5,260 nucleotides of DNA from Pseudomonadota bacterium. GTDB lineage: Bacteria; Pseudomonadota; Alphaproteobacteria; Rhizobiales; Xanthobacteraceae. The first letter of the stretch is position 1; the number at the start of each line of letters is the position of its first letter. The stretch spans positions 1 to 5,260 of the forward strand of contig JAEZBA010000128.1 in assembly GCA_023430245.1 (NCBI GenBank), read 5' to 3'. The notes beneath the pieces are model-generated. The model was not told where the DNA came from. It did no database searches and saw only the letters and a list, made by a program, of their open reading frames with translations. Position numbers and translations under genes: made by a program. Positions 1 to 5,120 of this stretch are shown here, in pieces.

Positions 1-110
1 ATTCGATGGGTGCCCAACGCACGTCGGAAATCCTGCCGGTCTGGGAGAAAGAAAAGCCGGTCGAGCGCGTCGCGGATTTCAAGACGCTGATTGTTTATCG
101 GAAGAAATAG
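1..110 (+). CDS. 3' end of an unidentified gene (partial)
   Basis: An open frame enters from the left edge and ends at a TAG at 108-110, giving about 35 C-terminal residues that finish DFKTLIVYRKK. The tail is mixed basic and acidic with a final hydrophobic strand-like stretch (TLIVY). That would suit the last beta strand of a Rossmann-like enzyme such as a class I methyltransferase, but this is a guess from a very short stretch and I do not assign a function. Codon choice is GC-rich at third positions like the other genes here, which supports real coding. It converges on xseB, with an 84-base gap filled by a palindromic repeat. The start and most of the protein lie outside the window. Confidence 0.6.
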   Translation, partial: SMGAQRTSEILPVWEKEKPVERVADFKTLIVYRKK

Positions 111-119
111 GTTTCCGAT

Positions 120-183
120 GTCATGCGCGGGCTTGACCGCGCATCTTCGCTTGATGGATTGCCGGGTCAGGCCCGGCAATGAC
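120..183. repeat. Double-hairpin intergenic palindromic repeat
   Basis: Two perfect hairpins sit side by side: an 8-base stem (123-130 with 137-144, loop GCTTGA) and a 9-base stem (158-166 with 172-180, loop TCAGG). The unit is bounded by GTCAT at 120-124 and ATGAC at 179-183, so the whole element is also a weak larger inverted repeat. It fills the gap between two convergent genes. Its pattern (GGGCTTGACC..., CCGGGTCAGGCCCGG) resembles short palindromic elements that I recall as numerous in Bradyrhizobium and relatives. Copy number cannot be checked here. There is no T-run after either hairpin, so a simple intrinsic terminator is less likely, although the hairpins could stabilise 3' ends of both transcripts. 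Confidence 0.7.
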
Positions 184-194
184 GGCTAAGGGCG

Positions 195-446
195 TCACTT
201 CACATCGAGCGGCGTCGTGCCCTTGGCCTTGCCATCGGCGCCGGTGGTGATCTTGTCCACCCGCGCCTCGGCGGCCTTCAGCAATTCCTCGCAGCGGCGC
301 TTCAGCGCTTCGCCGCGCTCGTAGATCTCGACTGATTCCGCGAGCGGCACTTTCCCGTCCTCGAGCCGCTTGATGATCGATTCCAGTTCGTCGATCGCCC
401 GCTCGAAGGGCATGGTGGTGACGTCGGCGTGGCTTTTGTCTGACAT
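195..446 (-). CDS. xseB: Exodeoxyribonuclease VII small subunit
   Basis: The 83-residue protein has the usual length and sequence pattern of XseB. The core from about residue 13 to 60 reads PFERAIDELESIIKRLEDGKVPLAES, then SVEIYERGEALKRRCEELL, the two-helix hairpin typical of the family. Several XseB subunits bind each large subunit XseA to form exonuclease VII, which degrades single-stranded DNA to acid-soluble oligonucleotides and acts in repair in the cytoplasm. The start ATG (444-446 on the complement) has an AGGA ribosome site (452-455) 5 bases upstream. The charged tail (GADGKAKGTTPLDVK) is variable in the family. It lies downstream of the deacetylase gene on the same strand but 174 bases away, with a palindromic repeat between, so it may be co-transcribed or have its own promoter. 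In many proteobacteria xseB is followed by ispA or dxs; here the next gene is convergent. Identification is firm. Confidence 0.95.
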   Translation of the reverse strand: MSDKSHADVTTMPFERAIDELESIIKRLEDGKVPLAESVEIYERGEALKRRCEELLKAAEARVDKITTGADGKAKGTTPLDVK

Positions 447-451
447 GTCGA

Positions 452-455
452 TCCT
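452..455 (-). promoter_or_regulatory. Ribosome binding site of xseB
   Basis: AGGA on the minus strand, 5 bases before the ATG at 446. It fixes the xseB start. Confidence 0.6.
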
Positions 456-489
456 GGTTGCGATTCGGATAAGACTATACCGCTCTCGT

Positions 490-600
490 GTCCCGGGCGC
501 AGTGCAGCGTGAAGCGGTGCGCTGCAGAACCGGGACCCATAGAATGGGGTAGGCTCTGGCTCTGCGGTGCGGCGCTGCGCAATGCTGCGCGCCGCACCGC
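490..600. repeat. GC-rich compound palindromic repeat between deacetylase gene and xseB
   Basis: Three hairpins follow one another. Arm one pairs GTCCCGG (490-496) with CCGGGAC (530-536) and holds an inner stem TGCAGCG/CGCTGCA (503-509 with 520-526). A small stem CCCAT/ATGGG (536-540 with 544-548) follows. Arm two is a perfect 12-base stem (564-575 with 589-600, loop 576-588). The element occupies most of the 174-base gap. The style (CCGGGACCCA...TGGG, GCTCTGCG, GCGCCGCACCGC) resembles repeats I remember from Bradyrhizobium and Rhodopseudomonas intergenic regions, but this cannot be verified from one copy. In RNA it would be highly structured and could uncouple xseB from the genes upstream. 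No run of T follows on either strand, so I do not call it a terminator. Confidence 0.65.
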
Positions 601-620
601 GTCCGGGGCGCGATACCAGG

Positions 621-1550
621 CTACCCCCGCATCAGCGCGGAGACATGGGCATCCACCGAGCCCGCCAGCCCCTGCAGGTCATAGCCGCCCTCGAGCGCCG
701 AAACCACCCTGCCACCGGCCCGGCGATCGGCGAGGTCCATCAGCTTTTTCGTGGCCCAGGCGAAGTCGACCTCGGTAAAATTCAGGCTCGCCAGGGGGTC
801 GCGGATATGCGCGTCGAAACCGGACGAGATGATGACGAGGTCCGGCCCGAAGGCTTCCAGCCGCGGCAGGATCACATCGTCCATCGCGGCGCGGAATTGC
901 TCGCCGCCATCGCCCGCCCGCAGCGGCGCGTTGACGATATTGTCGTGGTCGCCGCGTTCGGATTTGGCACCCGTGCCGGGATAGAGCGGCATCTGGTGGG
1001 TCGAGCAATACATCACCGTCGGGTCGCTCCAGAAAATCTCCTGGGTGCCGTTGCCGTGATGCACATCGAAATCGATGATGGCGACGCGGGCGAGGCCGTG
1101 CGTCTTCTGCGCATGGCGGGCGGCGACCGCGACATTGTTGAACAGACAAAAGCCCATCGGCCGGACGGTCTCGGCATGGTGACCGGGCGGACGGGTGGCA
1201 ACGAAGGCATTGTCGGCGCGCTTGCCGACCACCTCGTCGACAGCGAGCACGACGCCGCCAACGGCGCGCAAGGCCGCTTCCAGCGAACCGGGCGACATCG
1301 AGGTGTCGCCATCGAGCGAGACCATGCCTTCGCGCGGCGCGGCCTCGCGGATCGCTCTGGCATAGTCCATGGGATGCGCCAGCGCGACCGTCTCAAGGTC
1401 GGCCATCGGTGCCTGTTCTCGTGCGAGCAGCGCGAACTTTTCGTTCTCCAGCGCGCGGTCAATCGCCCGCAGCCGGTCCGGACGCTCCGGATGGCCGGGC
1501 GGGGTGACATGATTGAGACAGGCGGGATGGCTGATCAGCAGCGTTGTCAT
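621..1550 (-). CDS. Histone-deacetylase-family protein (class II HDAC-like / acetylpolyamine deacetylase-like)
   Basis: A 309-residue zinc-dependent deacetylase of the arginase/deacetylase fold, most like bacterial class II HDAC-like amidohydrolases. Family motifs appear in order: HPERPDRL (20-27), RPPGHHA (120-126) with the catalytic His pair 124/125, GFCLFNN (133-139), DFDVHHGNGT (160-169), SSGFDAH (242-248) and EGGYD (287-291). Predicted zinc ligands are Asp162, His164 and Asp246, and Tyr290 is the catalytic tyrosine, so the active site looks complete. The family removes acetyl or other acyl groups from lysines, polyamines or small amides; the substrate here is unknown. No signal peptide is seen, so it should be cytoplasmic. 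I chose the ATG at 1550 because MTTLLISHPAC is the normal family beginning; an upstream ATG at 1649 would add 33 atypical residues and overlap the dehydrogenase gene. The start lies 16 bases after the dehydrogenase stop, has no strong ribosome site, and so is probably translationally coupled. Confidence 0.9.
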   Translation of the reverse strand: MTTLLISHPACLNHVTPPGHPERPDRLRAIDRALENEKFALLAREQAPMADLETVALAHPMDYARAIREAAPREGMVSLDGDTSMSPGSLEAALRAVGGVVLAVDEVVGKRADNAFVATRPPGHHAETVRPMGFCLFNNVAVAARHAQKTHGLARVAIIDFDVHHGNGTQEIFWSDPTVMYCSTHQMPLYPGTGAKSERGDHDNIVNAPLRAGDGGEQFRAAMDDVILPRLEAFGPDLVIISSGFDAHIRDPLASLNFTEVDFAWATKKLMDLADRRAGGRVVSALEGGYDLQGLAGSVDAHVSALMRG

Positions 1551-1566
1551 GCGACGGGTGGCACTT

Positions 1567-2469
1567 TCAGGGTTTTGCGCGTGAAGCCTCAAGGTCACGG
1601 ATATCGCGCCGTGCGTCAATGACAACGCCGGGTGGCGGCGGCGGTTCATCCGGCGTGAAGAATACCTCGGCCAGCGGCATCGTCGGATCGACCCGGTATG
1701 GCTCGAAATCGCGCACGCCTTCGCTGTAGAGGAAGGTATCGTCGATCAGGAAATGCCCGGTGAAGTCGGCGGCCTTCTTGTTGAAGATCGCATATGCTGC
1801 GTCGGCCATGATCTCGGGCTTGCGCGACATCCGCATCACGATGTCGCCGCCGAGCAGATTCTGGATCGCGCTGGTCGCGATCGTCGCGCGCGGCCACAGC
1901 GCATTCACCGCGATGCCCTTCGGCCGCAATTCGCCGGACAGTCCCAGCACCACCATGCTCATGCCGAACTTCGCCATCGAATAGGCGGTGTGCGGCGCGA
2001 ACCATTTCTCCTTCATGTCGAGCGGTGGCGAATTCATCAGGATATGCGGATTCTCGGCCTTCTCCAGATAGGGGATGGCGAATTTCGACACCATGAAGGT
2101 GCCGCGGGCATTGACGCCGTTCATCAGGTCGTAGCGCTTCATGTCGGTCTGTTCGACCGGCGTGACCTGCACCGCGCTGGCATTGTTCACCACGATATCG
2201 ATTCCGCCGAAGGTATCGGCGGTGCGCGCGAGCGCCGCCTTCACCTGATCCTCGTCGCGCACGTCGACAGTGAGCGGCAGCGCCTGTCCGCCGGCCTTCA
2301 CGATCTCGGCCGCAGCGGTATGGATCGTGCCCGGCAGCTTCGGATGCGGCTGATCGGTCTTGGCAGCGACCGCGATATTGGCGCCGTCGCGCGCCGCCCG
2401 CACCGCGATCGCAAGGCCGATGCCGCGCGATGCGCCGGTGATAAAGAGGGTCTTGCCCTTGAGTGACAT
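1567..2469 (-). CDS. Short-chain dehydrogenase/reductase, HSDL2-like
   Basis: A 300-residue classical SDR oxidoreductase using NAD(P)(H). The cofactor motif is TGASRGIG (11-18), followed by DVRDEDQV (69-76) and NNAS (95-98). Catalytic residues are Asn120, Ser147, Tyr163 and Lys167 (AYSMAK). The stretches HILMNSPPL (142-150), FAPHTAYSMAKFGMSM (157-172) and NALWPRATIATSAI match the hydroxysteroid-dehydrogenase-like-2 (HSDL2) branch, whose members act on poorly defined lipid or acyl substrates. Unlike eukaryotic HSDL2 there is no C-terminal SCP2 sterol carrier domain; the end is a short proline-rich tail (PDEPPPPPG, 273-281). I chose the ATG at 2469 because it puts the cofactor motif at the usual place and has GGAG at 2478-2481, 8 bases upstream; the earlier ATG at 2538 adds unrelated residues. 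It is the first gene of the minus-strand cluster and is divergent from the dioxygenase gene. True substrate unknown. Confidence 0.9.
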   Translation of the reverse strand: MSLKGKTLFITGASRGIGLAIAVRAARDGANIAVAAKTDQPHPKLPGTIHTAAAEIVKAGGQALPLTVDVRDEDQVKAALARTADTFGGIDIVVNNASAVQVTPVEQTDMKRYDLMNGVNARGTFMVSKFAIPYLEKAENPHILMNSPPLDMKEKWFAPHTAYSMAKFGMSMVVLGLSGELRPKGIAVNALWPRATIATSAIQNLLGGDIVMRMSRKPEIMADAAYAIFNKKAADFTGHFLIDDTFLYSEGVRDFEPYRVDPTMPLAEVFFTPDEPPPPPGVVIDARRDIRDLEASRAKP

Positions 2470-2641
2470 GGTGAAATCTCCGCCTGTAGCGATGGGACAG
2501 CCTGCCGCGTTCCAAGTCAACGCAAGAGCCGCATTCAATCGGCGGCGGCGGAGGGCTTTCCTTTTGGGTCGCCCCGCTTATGTAGAATGGCAAGGGCCGG
2601 CCACGAGGGCCGGCCGCATCGTTTCGCGCGGAACCATCTGC
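2470..2641. promoter_or_regulatory. Divergent promoter region, dehydrogenase / dioxygenase
   Basis: A 172-base gap between divergent starts must hold the promoters of both genes. On the plus strand TAGAAT at 2583-2588 is a fair -10 match, but the -35 around 2561-2566 (CTTTTG) is weak, so no promoter is asserted precisely. A strong hairpin follows at 2595-2615. Confidence 0.4.
2595..2615. repeat. GGCCGGCC inverted repeat in dioxygenase leader
   Basis: GGCCGGCC at 2595-2602 and again at 2608-2615, separated by ACGAG, form a perfect 8-base all-GC stem with a 5-base loop. Because GGCCGGCC is its own reverse complement the copies are also direct repeats with a 13-base period. The element lies 26 bases before the dioxygenase ATG, so in RNA it could form a hairpin in the leader; as DNA it could be a tandem operator. 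Function is inferred only. Confidence 0.6.
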
Positions 2642-3595
2642 ATGCAGCTTACCGGCATTCACCATCTCACCGCGGTTTCGGCAGACGCACCGGGCAATCT
2701 GCGCTTCTACACGCAGGTGATGGGGATGCGGCTGATCAAGAAGACCGTGAACCAGGACGATGTCTCCGCCTATCACCTGTTCTATGGCGACGGCGTGGCG
2801 TCGCCCGGCAGCGATCTCACCTTCTTCGATTTCAACACCGGCCCGGAGCGCCGCGGCAATCACACCGTCAGCCGCACCGGCCTGCGTGTCGCCGGGCACG
2901 ATACGTTGCAATGGTGGCACCGCCATCTCACCGGAGCCGGCGCGAGGGTCGGCGACATCGGCGAACGCGACGGGCGCTTCACCCTCGATTTCGAGGATCC
3001 GGAAGGCCAGCGGCTCAGCCTGATCGACGACGGCGGCGCCGGGGAGGCGCACCCCTGGAGCAAAAGCCCGGTGCCGGCGGAGCATCAGATCCGGGGCTTG
3101 GGCCCAATCACCATGTCGGTGCCGGACCGCACGGCAACCGACATCGTGCTGCGAGAACTGATGCTGATGCGGCATGTGCGGGACTATCCGCTGCCGGACT
3201 CGGACAGCGACATCGTACACGTTTACGAGATGGGCGAGGGCGGTCCGGCCGCCGAACTGCATGTCGCGGTAAGGCCCAAATTGCCGATGGCGCAGCCCGG
3301 CGCTGGCGGTGTTCATCATGTCGCGTTCCGCACGCCGAATCGTGCCGAATACGACGCCTGGGCGGACCGCCTGGTCAAATTGCGGGTGCCGAACAGCGGC
3401 AAGGTTAACCGCTATTATTTCGAGTCGCTGTATTTCCGCGAGCCAAACGGCATCCTGTTCGAGATCGCGACTGACGGGCCAGGTTTTGCCGCCGACGAGC
3501 CGATGGACTCGCTCGGCGAGAAACTCGCGCTGCCGCCGTTTCTGGAGAAGCGGCGCGCGGAGATCGAAAGCGGGCTGAAGCCGCTGGTCGGGTGA
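2642..3595 (+). CDS. Ring-cleaving dioxygenase, VOC/glyoxalase superfamily (PcpA/LinE/MhqO-like)
   Basis: A 317-residue protein made of two vicinal-oxygen-chelate halves. The N-terminal half begins MQLTGIHHLTAVSAD and contains FYTQVMGMRLIKKTVNQDD (22-40); the second begins near residue 152 and contains GGVHHVAFRT (222-231) and GILFEIATD (270-278). Likely Fe(II) ligands are His7 or His8, His225 or His226, and Glu274; the His225-Glu274 spacing of 49 equals what I recall for PcpA. Relatives cleave hydroquinones (methylhydroquinone, chlorohydroquinones) between hydroxyl and neighbouring carbons with O2; in Bacillus, MhqO/MhqE-type members protect against quinones and diamide. The actual substrate here is unknown. 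The ATG at 2642 is preceded by a modest GGAA (2630-2633), and the protein start matches the family well; the frame stays open upstream to 2360 but that part is antisense to the dehydrogenase. It stands alone on the plus strand. Confidence 0.9.
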   Translation: MQLTGIHHLTAVSADAPGNLRFYTQVMGMRLIKKTVNQDDVSAYHLFYGDGVASPGSDLTFFDFNTGPERRGNHTVSRTGLRVAGHDTLQWWHRHLTGAGARVGDIGERDGRFTLDFEDPEGQRLSLIDDGGAGEAHPWSKSPVPAEHQIRGLGPITMSVPDRTATDIVLRELMLMRHVRDYPLPDSDSDIVHVYEMGEGGPAAELHVAVRPKLPMAQPGAGGVHHVAFRTPNRAEYDAWADRLVKLRVPNSGKVNRYYFESLYFREPNGILFEIATDGPGFAADEPMDSLGEKLALPPFLEKRRAEIESGLKPLVG

Positions 3596-3612
3596 TCTGT
3601 AGCCAGAATAAA

Positions 3613-3646
3613 AGCGGGGGAGGGACGACCAAGTACCTCCCCCGCT
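3613..3646 (-). terminator. Hairpin with U-rich tail on the minus strand, probable glnII terminator
   Basis: A perfect 11-base stem (3613-3623 with 3636-3646, mostly G:C) with a 12-base loop. On the minus strand it is followed by TTTATTCTGG (3612 downward), an acceptable U-rich tail, so it fits an intrinsic terminator for glnII transcripts. On the plus strand the bases that follow (GGACATCG) are not U-rich, though the hairpin could still protect the dioxygenase mRNA 3' end. Confidence 0.7.
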
Positions 3647-3685
3647 GGACATCGATCCCGCTGACATCAGGATCAATGCGAACTG

Positions 3686-3720
3686 AAACGGATGCATGTC
3701 TGCGGGACATGCATCCGTTT
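3686..3720. terminator. Perfect 15-base stem-loop, probable bidirectional terminator
   Basis: AAACGGATGCATGTC (3686-3700) pairs without mismatch with 3706-3720 across the loop TGCGG. The stem begins with AAA and ends with TTT, so either RNA ends in U-rich sequence (plus TTTGTCGTT, minus TTTCAGTT). It starts 11 bases past the glnII stop and 90 bases past the dioxygenase stop, between convergent genes, the usual position of a shared terminator. Confidence 0.8.
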
Positions 3721-3731
3721 GTCGTTGCAGG

Positions 3732-4769
3732 CTAGGCCGCGGCGGCCTTCGCGCCGGTCGGCACTTCAGAGATTGTCTTCAGCACCTGCGAGGCGATCTG
3801 ATAGGGGTCGCCCTGCGAATTCGGGCGGCGGTCTTCCAGATAGCCCTTGTAGCCGTTATTGACGAAGGAGTGCGGGACGCGGATCGAGGCGCCGCGGTCG
3901 GCTACGCCGTAGGAGAACTTGTTCCACGGCGCGGTCTCGTGCTTGCCGGTCAGGCGCTTGTCATTGTCCGGACCGTAGACGTTGATGTGGTCGTGCAGGT
4001 TCTTCTCGAACGCCTTCATCAGCGCTTCGAAGTATTCCTTGCCGCCAACTTCTCGCATGTACTTAGTCGAGAAGTTGCAGTGCATGCCCGAGCCGTTCCA
4101 GTCGGTGTCGCCGAGCGGCTTGCAGTGGAATTCGATGTCGATGCCGTATTTCTCGGTGAGACGCAGCATCAGGTAGCGCGCCATCCACATCTCGTCGGCG
4201 GCCTTTTTGGAGCCCTTGCCGAAAATCTGGAATTCCCACTGACCCTTCGCCACTTCGGCATTGATGCCTTCGTGGTTGATGCCGGCGGCGAGGCACAGCT
4301 CCAGATGCTCCTCGACGATCTCGCGGGCGACCGAGCCGACATTCTTGTAGCCGACGCCGGTGTAATAGGGGCCCTGCGGTGCCGGATAGCCGGATTCCGG
4401 GAAGCCCAGCGGACGGCCATCCTTGTAGAAGAAATATTCCTGCTCGAAGCCGAACCAGGCGTCCGGATCGTCGAGAATGGTGGCGCGCTTGTTCGAGGCA
4501 TGCGGGGTGACGCCATCGGGCATCATCACTTCGCACATCACCAGCACGCCGTTCTTGCGTGCGGCGTCGGGATAGACGGCGACCGGCTTCAGCACGCAGT
4601 CCGACGAATGGCCCTCAGCCTGCATCGTCGACGAGCCGTCAAAGCCCCAGAGCGGCAGCTGTTCGAGCGAGGGAAATACGTCGAATTCCTTGATCTGGGT
4701 CTTGCCGCGCAGACTCGGAACCGGCGTGTAACCGTCGAGCCAAATATACTCGAGCTTGAACTTTGGCAT
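3732..4769 (-). CDS. glnII: Glutamine synthetase type II
   Basis: A 345-residue GSII, the eukaryote-like enzyme that makes glutamine from glutamate, ammonia and ATP in the cytoplasm. Length is normal for GSII, well below the ~470 residues of GSI. Visible motifs: WGFDGSST (41-48), FGFEQEYFF (106-114) with metal-binding Glu109/Glu111, GINAEVAKGQWEFQ (168-181) with Glu172 and Glu179, NGSGMHCNFS (225-234) with His230, the NDKRLTGKHETAPW loop (268-282), ADRGASIRVP (290-299) and YLEDRRPNS (310-318). All expected catalytic positions are present. GSII lacks the adenylylation site of GSI, so control is expected at transcription and translation. The ATG at 4769 is the family start (MPKFKLEYIWLDG), with an AGAGAG ribosome site 4 bases upstream. 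A sigma-54 promoter and a structured leader lie upstream, and a GstI-like gene is divergent. The window gives no sign of GSI (glnA). Confidence 0.98.
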   Translation of the reverse strand: MPKFKLEYIWLDGYTPVPSLRGKTQIKEFDVFPSLEQLPLWGFDGSSTMQAEGHSSDCVLKPVAVYPDAARKNGVLVMCEVMMPDGVTPHASNKRATILDDPDAWFGFEQEYFFYKDGRPLGFPESGYPAPQGPYYTGVGYKNVGSVAREIVEEHLELCLAAGINHEGINAEVAKGQWEFQIFGKGSKKAADEMWMARYLMLRLTEKYGIDIEFHCKPLGDTDWNGSGMHCNFSTKYMREVGGKEYFEALMKAFEKNLHDHINVYGPDNDKRLTGKHETAPWNKFSYGVADRGASIRVPHSFVNNGYKGYLEDRRPNSQGDPYQIASQVLKTISEVPTGAKAAAA

Positions 4770-4773
4770 TGGT

Positions 4774-4779
4774 CTCTCT
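4774..4779 (-). promoter_or_regulatory. Ribosome binding site of glnII
   Basis: AGAGAG on the minus strand, 4 bases from the ATG (an alternative AAGAG register gives 6). It is a less than ideal Shine-Dalgarno, which is of interest because translation of rhizobial glnII is reported to be a control point. Confidence 0.5.
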
Positions 4780-4803
4780 TGATCTTGGCGACGCGGAAAA
4801 GGT

Positions 4804-4848
4804 GAGCCCGAGGGTTAATCGGGTGCCGGCTCGCGCCCGGCTACCGGC
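4804..4848 (-). promoter_or_regulatory. Competing hairpins in the inferred glnII mRNA leader
   Basis: If transcription starts about 12 bases past the -12 element (near 4852), the glnII leader is about 83 bases and includes several stems that share bases: CCCGA/TCGGG (4807-4811 with 4819-4823), GAGCC/GGCTC (4804-4808 with 4828-4832), GCCGG/CCGGC (4825-4829 with 4837-4841), and an alternative partner CCGGC at 4844-4848. At least two of these exclude each other. Such a leader is a plausible target for translational control, for example by a GstI-type protein. The stems are short, so this is tentative. Confidence 0.4.
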
Positions 4849-4862
4849 AATGGGCCAATCAA

Positions 4863-4878
4863 AGCATTTTGTGTGCCA
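4863..4878 (-). promoter_or_regulatory. Sigma-54 (RpoN) promoter of glnII
   Basis: On the minus strand the sequence reads TGGCACACAAAATGCT. The -24 box TGGCAC is perfect, the spacing GG-N10-GC is exact, and the -12 part ATGCT matches the invariant GC. It points toward glnII, 94 bases from its ATG. Rhizobial glnII genes are known to depend on NtrC and sigma-54, so sequence and family knowledge agree. Confidence 0.85.
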
Positions 4879-4922
4879 ATCCCAGCGGCAGCGCCCCACT
4901 AGAGGGCAAATGCTGCAGCACA

Positions 4923-4935
4923 GCACTTTGCGTGC
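4923..4935. promoter_or_regulatory. Possible NtrC binding dyad
   Basis: GCAC-TTTGC-GTGC is a perfect 4+4 dyad about 70-85 bases upstream of the inferred glnII start. NtrC sites have GCAC and GTGC half-sites, but the usual spacing is 7 rather than 5 bases, so the match is imperfect. The neighbouring TGCTGCAGCA palindrome (4911-4920) may belong to the same protein-binding region. Position upstream of a sigma-54 promoter is the main support. Confidence 0.35.
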
Positions 4936-5082
4936 AGCCGAATTGGCGATCTAAGCGGCAAGTGGCGAAACGCCCATATTGTATGCATGCGCTGATTTTA
5001 TGTGAGGCATGAGGAGCAAATCAGGGGCAGCACGGTTATATTCACTCCAGCAATTGAATCGCGGTCGACCCGCGAAAACCCG

Positions 5083-5107
5083 AGCGAGCCAGAGGCCCAG
5101 CGAGCCA
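5083..5107 (+). repeat. Two AGCGAGCCA direct repeats before the GstI-like gene
   Basis: AGCGAGCCA occurs at 5083-5091 and 5099-5107, a 16-base period, the second copy touching the ribosome site of the divergent gene. The core GCGAGCC is also present in the glnII leader RNA (complement of 4828-4834). A role is not known. Confidence 0.5.
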
Positions 5108-5120
5108 AGGGGATAAACCG

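Larger units (their letters stand above)
4770..5120. promoter_or_regulatory. glnII / gstI-like divergent regulatory region
   Basis: This 351-base stretch has no convincing gene of its own. From glnII outward it holds the glnII ribosome site and structured leader (to about 4852), a sigma-54 promoter (4863-4878), a GCAC-N5-GTGC dyad (4923-4935), a more AT-rich part (about 4975-5060) that may contain the promoter of the divergent gene (TATATT at 5037-5042 is a fair -10 without a clear -35), a small CGCGG/CCGCG hairpin (5060-5074), two AGCGAGCCA direct repeats (5083-5091, 5099-5107) and the divergent ribosome site (5107-5112). Confidence 0.7.

Noticed and set aside
567..1622. A 351-residue plus-strand open frame opposite the deacetylase
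   Set aside because: It is antisense to a gene with complete HDAC motifs, its translation is Arg/Gly/Ala-rich with no recognisable family, and it has no separate ribosome site; a high-GC shadow frame.
1551..1649. Longer deacetylase start at 1649
   Set aside because: The extra 33 residues do not look like the family, overlap the dehydrogenase coding end, and the ATG at 1550 begins with the usual family sequence.
2470..2538. Longer dehydrogenase start at 2538
   Set aside because: The extra 23 residues precede the normal SDR beginning and would absorb the good GGAG ribosome site of the ATG at 2469.
2594..2616. Intrinsic terminator reading of the GGCCGGCC hairpin
   Set aside because: No T-run follows on either strand and it lies between divergent starts, not after a gene.
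1646..3697. A 683-residue minus-strand open frame across the dehydrogenase and dioxygenase
   Set aside because: It is out of frame with the dehydrogenase and antisense to the dioxygenase, both firmly identified, and its composition is Arg-rich low-information sequence.
3696..4805. A 369-residue plus-strand open frame opposite glnII
   Set aside because: Antisense shadow of the highly conserved glnII; the translation matches no family I know.
4763..4954. A short plus-strand open frame in the glnII upstream region
   Set aside because: It overlaps the sigma-54 promoter and glnII leader and has no family resemblance or ribosome site.
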